A stretch of 6,032 bases of DNA from Lachnospiraceae bacterium UBA7027 (GCA_002494135.1 DLBG01000050.1:1-6032), one strand, 5' to 3'; numbered from the stretch's first letter, positions 1 through 5,528 are shown. Made by a program: numbers and translations. The notes: generated by a model not told the origin, from the letters alone.

Positions 1-81
1 ATCAAGGGCGGACAGAAACTTGCAGATCCGGAGATTCCCTGGTACGGACCCGAGTATCTGATCGGAAAATTCGCGAAGTAG
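1..81 (+). CDS. C-terminal end of an unidentified protein (5' partial)
   Basis: An open frame enters from the left edge and runs 26 codons to a TAG at 79-81, reading IKGGQKLADPEIPWYGPEYL then IGKFAK. The residue mix (PEIPWYGPEYLIGKF) looks like a genuine protein tail and not a chance frame, and a stem-loop terminator follows 58 bp after the stop, which fits the end of a transcription unit. I do not recognise the family from so short a piece, and no catalytic motif is visible. The next gene has its own ribosome binding site and lies beyond the terminator, so it is probably not in the same operon. Confidence 0.6.
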   Translation: MKGGQKLADPEIPWYGPEYLIGKFAK

Positions 82-139
82 GATATGCAGAATAATATTT
101 ACAGAGTAAGATTCACTTTGAAAATAAAACACAGATAAC

Positions 140-169
140 AAATGGGCTCGGTGTAAACCGGGCCCGTTT
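140..169 (+). terminator. Stem-loop terminator after the partial gene
   Basis: Left arm 140-151 (AAATGGGCTCGG), loop 152-157 (TGTAAA) and right arm 158-169 (CCGGGCCCGTTT) form an uninterrupted 12-bp stem with two G-T pairs and a GC-rich core. The downstream T-tract is only moderate (TTTGGTT, 167-173), so termination may be partial. The minus-strand reading also ends in a short T-rich stretch (ATTTGTTAT), so some bidirectional activity is possible. Confidence 0.6.
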
Positions 170-192
170 GGTTAAAAAAAATAAACTCCATC

Positions 193-206
193 TTAACATA
201 TGTTAA
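193..206. promoter_or_regulatory. Perfect 14-bp palindrome, candidate operator upstream of the aldo/keto reductase
   Basis: TTAACATATGTTAA is an exact inverted repeat centred between 199 and 200. It lies 47 bp before the reductase start and downstream of the preceding terminator, so it occupies the only space where that gene's promoter can be. A weak -10-like TATGGT (224-229) follows, but I find no convincing -35 at 16-18 bp spacing. A dimeric repressor or activator site (MarR/TetR-like size) is an inference from symmetry and place. No regulator gene is in the window. Confidence 0.4.
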
Positions 207-240
207 TGCATCTGTCATTCCGTTATGGTATTGTTTTTTC

Positions 241-246
241 AGGAGG
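241..246 (+). promoter_or_regulatory. Ribosome binding site that sets the reductase start
   Basis: AGGAGG sits 7 nt before ATG 254. A longer in-frame reading from ATG 200 exists, but it has no comparable site, its 18 extra residues match nothing in the reductase family, and it would run through the palindrome. The site therefore favours the 254 start, with ATG 257 as a close alternative. Confidence 0.85.
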
Positions 247-253
247 TAACGAC

Positions 254-1201
254 ATGATGAACGAAAAAGACACGAATTTATCCGGCAGAGATGTGATGAT
301 CGGAACATGGGCATGGGGAGCCGGTTATAACGGCTCTAAGATGGTTTTCGGCAAAAAATACGATGAAACAATGCTGAAAAGTACTTTTGAAAAGGCCGTA
401 GAGCTCGGATTCCTGAAATGGGATACGGCAGCAGTTTACGGCATGGGTTCCTGCGAGAAGCTTCTGGGTGGTTTTATAAACGGCAGGGAAGATATTTTTC
501 TGTCCACGAAATATTTTCCCAATAAGAAATTCAAAAGCGGAGAACTTGAAAAGTCTTTTCAGGAAAGTATGGAGCGGCTTAATCTGCAGTCGGCAGATCT
601 CTTCTGGATACACAGACCGCAGAATCTGCTTGAAAATCTGAATGATGCAGTGCCTCTTTTGAAGGACGGAAGAATTAAATCCATCGGAATATCCAATGTA
701 TCCATGGAGGACATAAAAAAGGCAGAGGAATTACTTGCCGGGCACGGATTGAGACTTGGTGCGGTTCAGAACCATTTCAGCCTTTTAAGAAACGATCAGC
801 AGCCAATTATTGACTACTGTAACAATAACGGAATCACATATTATGCGTATATGGTTCTTGAACAGGGCGCACTTGCCGGAAGATATAACTCGAAGAATCC
901 GTTTCCGTTTTTCTCAATGAGAAATTTTATGTTTTCGAAGAGTAAATTCAAAAAGATAGACGGACTCCTTAATCTGATGAAGGATATTGCCGATAAATAC
1001 GGAATCGATCGTTCACAAATCCCGATTCTCTGGGCACTTGAAAAAGGAGCCGTTCCCATTGTAGGCCTCACGAAGCCGGAATACGCCGAGAAACTGTCTG
1101 CTGCACTCAAAGTAAGCTTATCTGTCGAAGAGACGGGAAGCCTTACCGAGGAAGCGCGGAAGACCGGTGTTCGCCAGCAGGGCTCCTGGGAACCCCAATA
1201 G
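254..1201 (+). CDS. Aldo/keto reductase
   Basis: A 315-residue cytosolic NAD(P)H-dependent oxidoreductase of the aldo/keto reductase (TIM-barrel) superfamily, expected to reduce aldehydes or ketones to alcohols. The full catalytic tetrad is visible: Asp57 and Tyr62 in WDTAAVYG, Lys86 in LSTKYF and His120 in WIHRP. IGISN (144-148) and QNHFSLL (172-178) are the usual barrel strands, and VPIVGLTKPEYAEKL (267-281) is the cofactor phosphate-binding segment, here with Thr-Lys. The length is normal for the family and no signal peptide is seen. The start is ATG 254, chosen for AGGAGG at 241-246. It appears monocistronic or first in its unit: a terminator lies upstream, and 205 bp with a terminator-like hairpin separate it from the next gene. 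The substrate cannot be told. The stop codon lies inside a short repeat patch, so the extreme C-terminus (RQQGSWEPQ) could have been altered. The family call is secure. Confidence 0.93.
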   Translation: MMNEKDTNLSGRDVMIGTWAWGAGYNGSKMVFGKKYDETMLKSTFEKAVELGFLKWDTAAVYGMGSCEKLLGGFINGREDIFLSTKYFPNKKFKSGELEKSFQESMERLNLQSADLFWIHRPQNLLENLNDAVPLLKDGRIKSIGISNVSMEDIKKAEELLAGHGLRLGAVQNHFSLLRNDQQPIIDYCNNNGITYYAYMVLEQGALAGRYNSKNPFPFFSMRNFMFSKSKFKKIDGLLNLMKDIADKYGIDRSQIPILWALEKGAVPIVGLTKPEYAEKLSAALKVSLSVEETGSLTEEARKTGVRQQGSWEPQ

Positions 1202-1247
1202 TGGTCTATGGGTCTATGGGGACGGGGTTAGTGGTCCATTTTACGGG
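1199..1247. repeat. Short repeat patch overlapping the reductase stop, possible remnant of a dispersed palindromic element
   Basis: TAGTGGTC occurs at 1199-1206 and 1229-1236, and GGTCTATG is tandemly duplicated at 1203-1210 and 1211-1218, followed by GGGGACGGGG. AACCCC (1191-1196) can pair with GGGGTT (1224-1229). The string around GGGGACGGGGTTAGTGGTCC resembles GGGGACGG...GGTCC repeats that I associate with REP-like elements near IS200-type transposases in Firmicutes. That resemblance is from memory. No transposase is nearby, and the piece is too short to define an element. Confidence 0.4.
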
Positions 1248-1343
1248 AGAGCACGAGAACATGAAGAATAAAGGCGCAAAGGAAATACCGCTGAAGAAAT
1301 AAAAGCGGATTTCGGAGGGTATGTAAAACAGCGACAAATGCGG

Positions 1344-1349
1344 TATAAT
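1344..1349 (+). promoter_or_regulatory. Consensus -10 box upstream of the redox-protein/flavodoxin operon
   Basis: TATAAT matches the sigma-A -10 consensus exactly. The -35 side is poor: TGTAAA at 1322-1327 with 16-bp spacing matches three of six positions. Transcription would begin around 1355-1357, right at the foot of the hairpin at 1352-1386 and about 50 nt before ATG 1407. It is the best promoter candidate for the genes from 1407 onwards, but may need an activator or be weak. Confidence 0.45.
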
Positions 1350-1351
1350 AT

Positions 1352-1386
1352 AAATACGTCCGTTCAATAAGCGAGCGGGCGTATTT
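1352..1386 (+). terminator. Terminator-like hairpin between the -10 box and the CGA-motif redox gene
   Basis: Left arm 1352-1365 and right arm 1373-1386 pair over 14 bp with two G-T pairs (core CGTCCG with CGGGCG), enclosing a 7-nt loop (1366-1372). A run of five T (1384-1388) closes and follows the stem, the form of an intrinsic terminator. It would end the reductase transcript 150-190 bp after its stop. Because it also follows directly on the TATAAT box, it could instead be the 5' leader structure of the downstream mRNA. Confidence 0.6.
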
Positions 1387-1406
1387 TTGATTTAGAGGAT
1401 CAGAAG

Positions 1407-1754
1407 ATGGGATACGAAGAAACAGCAAGAATGAATCACAGAAAAGGCAATAATTGTGCGGTCAGCATTTACCGGACCTTTTCGGACGAACTTGGAATCT
1501 CCGAAGAAGAGGCAGCAGGAATCGCGCCGCCGCCCCGCTCGGAAGGCGGTCTTTGCGGAGCATATCTGGCCGGATGTAAACTTTTGGAATCGGTAAAACC
1601 GGAGGCTCTGGAAGAGTTTAAGAAACGCTTTTTTGAAAACAACCGTGAAACACACTGCGCAAATCTCATAACAGAGCGAAGAAAAACCGGCAAAACATGT
1701 AATGACCTGGTTGGAGAAACAACCATACTCATCGAGGAGCTGTTAAATAAATAA
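1407..1754 (+). CDS. Small four-cysteine putative redox protein (C_GCAxxG_C_C family)
   Basis: A 115-residue soluble protein resembling the family annotated as C_GCAxxG_C_C putative redox-active proteins. These carry four conserved cysteines, including one in a CGAxxG motif, and have no firmly assigned reaction. The cysteines here are Cys17 (GNNCA), Cys50 (LCGAYLAG), Cys84 (THCANL) and Cys98 (KTCND), plus an extra Cys57. The motif deviates slightly: it reads CGAYLAG, with Ala where the family has Gly and Gly one place later. The segment between Cys17 and Cys50 is short and contains PPPR. ATG 1407 is preceded by AGAGGA (1394-1399) at 7-nt spacing. The flavodoxin begins 17 bp after the stop, so the two are very likely co-transcribed and may share a redox role, perhaps thiol- or metal-based. 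The family call is fairly secure; the function is unknown. Confidence 0.75.
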   Translation: MGYEETARMNHRKGNNCAVSIYRTFSDELGISEEEAAGIAPPPRSEGGLCGAYLAGCKLLESVKPEALEEFKKRFFENNRETHCANLITERRKTGKTCNDLVGETTILIEELLNK

Positions 1755-1771
1755 TTTAAGGGAGCTAGTTT

Positions 1772-2248
1772 ATGGGCAAAGTATTGGTAGCATATTTCAG
1801 CGCAAGCGGAGTAACAAAGGCATTATCGGAAAGATTTGCCGGTGCAATCGGTGCGGATCTTTACGAAATCCTGCCGCAGGAGATTTACACAAACGCGGAT
1901 TTAAATTGGATGGACAAAAAGTCCAGAAGTTCGGTCGAAATGAATGACCGCGCATCCCGCCCCGCAATCGGCAACAAGGTTGAAAATATGGAGCAGTATT
2001 CGACCGTTTTTGTAGGATTCCCAATCTGGTGGTACAGAGAGCCGTCCATCATTGATACCTTTATGGAGGCATATGATTTTTCGGATAAAACCGTCATTCC
2101 CTTCGCAACTTCCGGCGGATCCGGACTGGGTGATTCCGCAAAGAATATGCAGGCATTCGCGCCCGGGGCAAAAGTGGAAGAAGGGCAGAAGTTCTCGGGA
2201 AGAGCCGGTGAAGAAGAATTAAAGAACTGGGCGGCAAAGTGGTTATAA
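1772..2248 (+). CDS. Flavodoxin-like FMN protein
   Basis: A 158-residue cytosolic protein of the flavodoxin fold (flavodoxin_4-like), expected to bind FMN and carry electrons or serve as a small flavoprotein reductase. The N-terminal strand and phosphate loop are clear: VLVAYFSASGVTKALSE (4-20), with Ser10, Ser12 and Thr15 as FMN-phosphate ligands. FVGFPIWWYREPS (80-92) is the typical second FMN loop with stacking aromatics, and ATSGGSGLGDS (112-122) is the third. The length is typical and no membrane segment is seen. AAGGGAG (1758-1764) lies 7 nt before the ATG. It sits between the four-cysteine protein and an esterase-type hydrolase in one operon. A partner reductase is not in the window, so its electron donor is unknown. 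The family call is strong. Confidence 0.9.
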   Translation: MGKVLVAYFSASGVTKALSERFAGAIGADLYEILPQEIYTNADLNWMDKKSRSSVEMNDRASRPAIGNKVENMEQYSTVFVGFPIWWYREPSIIDTFMEAYDFSDKTVIPFATSGGSGLGDSAKNMQAFAPGAKVEEGQKFSGRAGEEELKNWAAKWL

Positions 2249-2249
2249 A

Positions 2250-2282
2250 ATGACAAACGCAGGGGCGGTTGACTGGCTTTGA
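2250..2282 (+). other. 10-codon ORF bridging flavodoxin and esterase (possible coupling leader)
   Basis: ATG 2250, one base after the flavodoxin stop, opens MTNAGAVDWL and ends at TGA 2280-2282, which overlaps the TTG start of the hydrolase. No clear ribosome binding site precedes it, so it would depend on ribosomes finishing the flavodoxin. It could carry ribosomes to the TTG start, it could be chance, or it could be the true start of the hydrolase if the sequence contains a one-base error here. Confidence 0.25.
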
Positions 2283-2926
2283 ATATAAGAAGTTTCGGAA
2301 ATGAAAAATCGAATCTTGTACTGATTCAATTGGCAGACGAACGGGAATCAGCTTCGATGGAACATGAAGTTCAACTCATCCGGGAATTGACCGGCAGGGA
2401 TTTTTGCTTCATCACCGTGATTGTTGATGACTGGAATCGGGAGTTATCTCCCTGGCCGGCCCCGCCGGTTTACGGAAAGGAAGATTTTGGCTCCGGTGCC
2501 GATGAGACCCTGGCATGGGTGTTAAGTAATGTCATTTTAAAGGCAAATGCGGAGGAAAACGACAAGAGACGATACATTTTAGGCGGTTACTCTCTGGCGG
2601 GTTTATTTGCCCTCTACAGCGCTTCTAAGACCGATGTGTTTGAGGGTATTGTCGCAGCTTCTCCGTCGGTGTGGTTTCCGGGATTTTTGGCATATGCAGA
2701 AGAGAATAAAATCAACGCGAATCACGTTTATCTAAGTCTCGGAAACAAAGAGGAAAAAGCGAAGAACAAAGTTCTTGCATCCGTCGGAAACTGCGTCCGC
2801 GAACTGGCCGAATATTATGACACGGTGACGGACGTGACGCTTGAGTGGAACGAGGGAAATCATTTTGCGGAGCCGGAAGTAAGGATGGCAAAAGGGTTTG
2901 CGAATGTGATAAACAGGAACCGGTGA
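2279..2926 (+). CDS. Esterase-type alpha/beta hydrolase
   Basis: A 215-residue cytosolic alpha/beta hydrolase related to the putative-esterase family (esterase D/enterochelin-esterase group), probably cleaving a small ester or thioester; the substrate is unknown. The nucleophile is Ser105 in GGYSLAGL (102-109), a variant elbow with Ala where the usual GxSxG has Gly. AASPSVWFPGF (126-136) is the characteristic following segment, LSLGNKEEKAKN (152-163) offers Glu158/Glu159 as the acid, and His195 in GNHFAEPE (193-200) completes the triad. The start is inferred as TTG 2279: an in-frame TGA at 2270-2272 rules out anything earlier except CTG 2273, AGGGGCGG (2261-2268) lies 10 nt upstream, and the next ATG (codon 27) would remove the first beta strand (SNLVLIQLAD). 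Its TGA overlaps the GTG of the next small ORF. The family call is good; the start is less certain. Confidence 0.82.
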   Translation: MNIRSFGNEKSNLVLIQLADERESASMEHEVQLIRELTGRDFCFITVIVDDWNRELSPWPAPPVYGKEDFGSGADETLAWVLSNVILKANAEENDKRRYILGGYSLAGLFALYSASKTDVFEGIVAASPSVWFPGFLAYAEENKINANHVYLSLGNKEEKAKNKVLASVGNCVRELAEYYDTVTDVTLEWNEGNHFAEPEVRMAKGFANVINRNR

Positions 2927-3045
2927 AAAACTCCGGAGGAAATAAAACTCCGGATGCGAAGCCGGACGAAGCAACTGCAACGGAAGCGGTGTTTCAAAGT
3001 ATCAAAGATACGTTTGCACAAATTGACGGAAAGCCGAAACTGTAA
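2923..3045 (+). CDS. Possible 40-residue protein coupled to esterase and helicase
   Basis: GTG 2923 overlaps the hydrolase stop (GTGA), and the frame runs 40 codons to TAA 3043-3045, which overlaps the helicase ATG (TAATG). AGGAA just upstream (2915-2919) could serve as a ribosome binding site. The predicted product is hydrophilic at the N-terminus (KNSGGNKTPDAKPDEA) and has a likely amphipathic helix at about 15-34 (TEAVFQSIKDTFAQID, with F24, I27, F31 and I34 on one face). It has no cysteine, membrane segment or motif that I recognise. The base composition is like the upstream genes and unlike the helicase. It may be a real small protein, a leader for helicase translation, or the remnant of a gene displaced by the helicase. 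An 11-bp direct repeat lies in its first codons. Confidence 0.4.
   Translation: MKNSGGNKTPDAKPDEATATEAVFQSIKDTFAQIDGKPKL
2927..2954 (+). repeat. 11-bp direct repeat AAAACTCCGGA at 17-bp period
   Basis: AAAACTCCGGA occurs at 2927-2937 and 2944-2954. Each copy contains the palindrome TCCGGA, so the two copies can also pair with each other (CTCCGGAG at 2931-2938). It lies at the esterase/small-ORF junction. It could come from slippage or be a weak structural signal; there is no evidence that it is a mobile-element end. Confidence 0.45.
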
Positions 3046-5528
3046 TGTGTTTTTTTAGCAAAAAAAACAAGCAAAAAAAAGAATTATTGGAGAGCGAATG
3101 CAATTCTTTATGTAAAGAGTTGGATATAGCAATTGGGGCTGCAAACAGTTATTTTGTCAACCCCAATATTTATGTTGATGTTTCTGCGGCAGATATGTGG
3201 TATAACAAGTATTCATATCTGTTTACTAAGATTGACAGAAGGCTCATAAAACAATATAGGAATTGCAATAACGGAAACGAGCTCGCGCAGAAGTTTTCTG
3301 TGTTTTCCGGTATTTTGGAAAAACTTAAATACGATATTATTACCCATAATGAAAATCTTGCTAAAAGACAGATTGATGAAGGGTATCAAATCATCGGAAC
3401 AGTAGAAGGAAGATGGTTGGATGATCAACAGATGATTTCAATTGTAAAGCCTTCGATGAACCATCTTATAATTGCCGGTGCAGGGACCGGCAAGACAACA
3501 ACAATTGTTGGTAAGATTAAGTATCTTCTTAAGAAGGGATTATATAAGCCGGAAGAGATTTTGGTTCTGTCTTTTACAAATGCATCTGCCACCGAGATGA
3601 GTGAGAGAATTAATAAAGAGGCAGGTTGTCCCATAGCAGCTTCTACTTTCCACAAGTTGGGGTTGGAGATTATCAAGGCAGTAGAAGGGAAAGTTCCTAA
3701 AATATATTCAAAGCCTGTATCGAGCTTTGTTAAGGAGCAACTTTCTTCTTTGATGAAAGATACAGGATATCTAAATGATCTGTGTGCATATGCTTTATAT
3801 CATAGAAGCATAATTCGGCAGGAAAGTGATTTTAAAACTCAGGCAGAGTATTATGAGTATCTTTCCTCTAATGCGCCGGTTACTCTAAACGGCGAGCGTG
3901 TAAAAAGCTATGGAGAACTTGATATAGCGAATTATTTGTATCAGAATCAGGTGAGATACGAATATGAAACTTCATACAAGTTTGACACGAATACTGCGGA
4001 GTATGGACAATATCATCCGGATTTTTATTTGCCGGACTATGATTTATACATTGAGTATTTTGGGGTAGATCATTCCGGTAACGTGGCAGACTATTTCAAA
4101 AAAAGAGAGGGAATGACTGCAACTCAAACATATCAGGCCGGCATGGAATGGAAAAGAAAGACGCATACAGCCATGCATACCTCTATGTTGGAGTGTTATG
4201 CATATGAAAAGTTTGATAATTCATTGCTTCAAAACCTTGAAAAGAAGCTGAAGAGTAAAAAAGTAGAATTAAGGCCACTTTCATCGGAAGAACTATGGAA
4301 AAAGATTTCTGCAGAGAATAACCGACTGATTGATGGTATTATTGAGTTGTTTGGGACTGTAATAGCTTTAATCAAAAGCAATAACTATTCTTTCGAATAT
4401 TTGGAACAACTTGCAGCCAATTATCGTGATGCGGGAGATAATCTTTTTATTCTTTCGCTGATTAAGCCCATTTACAATGCTTATAATGATATGCTGAAAG
4501 ACAATAATGAAATAGACTTCAGCGATATGATTAACAGAGCGGCTGCATATGTACGTGAAAAGAAATTCGTCAATCCCTATAAATATGTCATTGTAGATGA
4601 ATATCAGGATATTTCGAAAGCCAGATTTGGATTGCTATGTGAACTTCGGAAATCATCTAATTATGAACTATTCTGCGTTGGAGATGATTGGCAGAGTATC
4701 TATCGTTTTGCGGGAAGTGATATAAATTACATTGTTGATTTTGAACGGTACTGGGGACCTACGGAAATCGGAAAGATAGAAACTACGTATCGATTTACGA
4801 ATTCTCTTATAGACATAAGCTCCAGATTTATCATGCAGAATCCACGGCAGCTAAAAAAACTAATTCGAGGCGTGTCGCCGGATAATCGCTTTTCATTAGG
4901 TGTTATAAGCGGATATACAGATAAATCGGCAATTCAGTTTATGGAAGAACGATTGAACGGTTTACCACAAAATGCATCTGTATTTTTTATCGGCAGGTAT
5001 AATTTTGATGCAGATATTTTGAAGAATAATTCAAATCTTAGTGTTCGCTATGATAATGTTTCTGCGGATACAATAGTTACATATTCCGGACGTAGTGATT
5101 TAAAGATGAAGTTTATGACTGCCCACAGATCCAAAGGACTTCAGGCAGATTATGTATTCATAATTAATAATAAGAACTCCAAAATGGGCTTCCCAAGCAA
5201 GATACAGGACTCTTCATTAATGGATTTGCTTCTTGAAAAGGCTGAAGCATATCCGTTTGCCGAAGAGCGCAGGTTGTTTTATGTAGCGCTTACCAGGGCA
5301 AAAGTTAAAGTTTTTTTGGTTACGGTTGAACACAATGAATCGGTATTTGCTAAAGAACTGATAAACTGTTATGCGATGGAATTAAAACAGGAATATTTCA
5401 CATGCCCATTATGTGGTGGAAGACTCGTAAAAAAGAACGGTCCTTATGGAGCGTTCTTGGGATGCTCCAATTATGCTGAGAACGGTTGCACGTATAAGAA
5501 GAAAATAGGCGGACACCAACATTCGTGA
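3045..5528 (+). CDS. SF1 helicase IV-like protein with inserted PD-(D/E)XK nuclease-like domain and C-terminal zinc ribbon
   Basis: An 827-residue cytosolic ATP-dependent DNA helicase of the UvrD/Rep superfamily, closest by motif wording to helicase IV. Motor motifs run in order: Walker A AGAGTGKT (144-151, Lys150), Ia LSFTNASATEM, Ib STFHKLG (200-206), II VIVDEYQD (515-522), III CVGDDWQSIYRFAG (544-557), IV TTYRF (580-584), V MTAHRSKGLQADYV (691-704) and VI ERRLFYVALTRA (741-752). Between Ib and II a nuclease-like insert carries Glu291 (YGELD), Asp326 (HPDFYLP) and Glu337 (YIEYFG). The usual Lys two places after Glu337 is Phe339; Lys370 (EWKRKTH) might substitute. Residues 787-815 form a topoisomerase-type zinc ribbon (CPLC, then Cys807 and Cys815). 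The N-terminal 140 residues are charged and helical. ATG 3045 overlaps the previous stop (TAATG); GGAAAG 11 nt upstream is a weak binding site. The gene is much more AT-rich than those before it, suggesting transfer. Repair, recombination or defence roles are all possible. Confidence 0.9.
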   Translation: MCFFSKKNKQKKELLESECNSLCKELDIAIGAANSYFVNPNIYVDVSAADMWYNKYSYLFTKIDRRLIKQYRNCNNGNELAQKFSVFSGILEKLKYDIITHNENLAKRQIDEGYQIIGTVEGRWLDDQQMISIVKPSMNHLIIAGAGTGKTTTIVGKIKYLLKKGLYKPEEILVLSFTNASATEMSERINKEAGCPIAASTFHKLGLEIIKAVEGKVPKIYSKPVSSFVKEQLSSLMKDTGYLNDLCAYALYHRSIIRQESDFKTQAEYYEYLSSNAPVTLNGERVKSYGELDIANYLYQNQVRYEYETSYKFDTNTAEYGQYHPDFYLPDYDLYIEYFGVDHSGNVADYFKKREGMTATQTYQAGMEWKRKTHTAMHTSMLECYAYEKFDNSLLQNLEKKLKSKKVELRPLSSEELWKKISAENNRLIDGIIELFGTVIALIKSNNYSFEYLEQLAANYRDAGDNLFILSLIKPIYNAYNDMLKDNNEIDFSDMINRAAAYVREKKFVNPYKYVIVDEYQDISKARFGLLCELRKSSNYELFCVGDDWQSIYRFAGSDINYIVDFERYWGPTEIGKIETTYRFTNSLIDISSRFIMQNPRQLKKLIRGVSPDNRFSLGVISGYTDKSAIQFMEERLNGLPQNASVFFIGRYNFDADILKNNSNLSVRYDNVSADTIVTYSGRSDLKMKFMTAHRSKGLQADYVFIINNKNSKMGFPSKIQDSSLMDLLLEKAEAYPFAEERRLFYVALTRAKVKVFLVTVEHNESVFAKELINCYAMELKQEYFTCPLCGGRLVKKNGPYGAFLGCSNYAENGCTYKKKIGGHQHS

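Noticed and set aside
278..613. Minus-strand open frame inside the aldo/keto reductase
   Set aside because: Antisense shadow of a gene with intact catalytic motifs; no ribosome binding site or recognisable motif.
1261..1302. 13-codon ORF MKNKGAKEIPLKK
   Set aside because: No convincing ribosome binding site, no partner frame, and length easily reached by chance.
1272..1370. Open stretch of 32 codons reading RRKGNTAEEIKADFGGYVKQ and on to TAA 1368-1370
   Set aside because: It begins after an in-frame stop with no usable early start, and it runs through the TATAAT box and the hairpin. A decayed gene fragment is possible but unsupported.
2845..2922. Upstream extension of the 40-codon ORF to ATG 2845 (MERGKSFCGAGSK...)
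   Set aside because: This part overlaps the esterase C-terminal region containing catalytic His195, where coding is clearly in the other frame; GTG 2923 gives the standard 4-bp overlap.
2954..3058. Alternative 34-codon frame from ATG 2954 with GGAGGA at 2935-2940
   Set aside because: Spacing of 13 nt is long, the product is an arbitrary Arg/Lys-rich string, and it conflicts with the neatly coupled 40-codon frame. The choice is not certain.
3045..5528. Calling the helicase a named phage-defence system
   Set aside because: Only one large gene with helicase and nuclease-like domains is present, without recognisable defence partners, and its neighbours are metabolic. A defence role stays one of several options.
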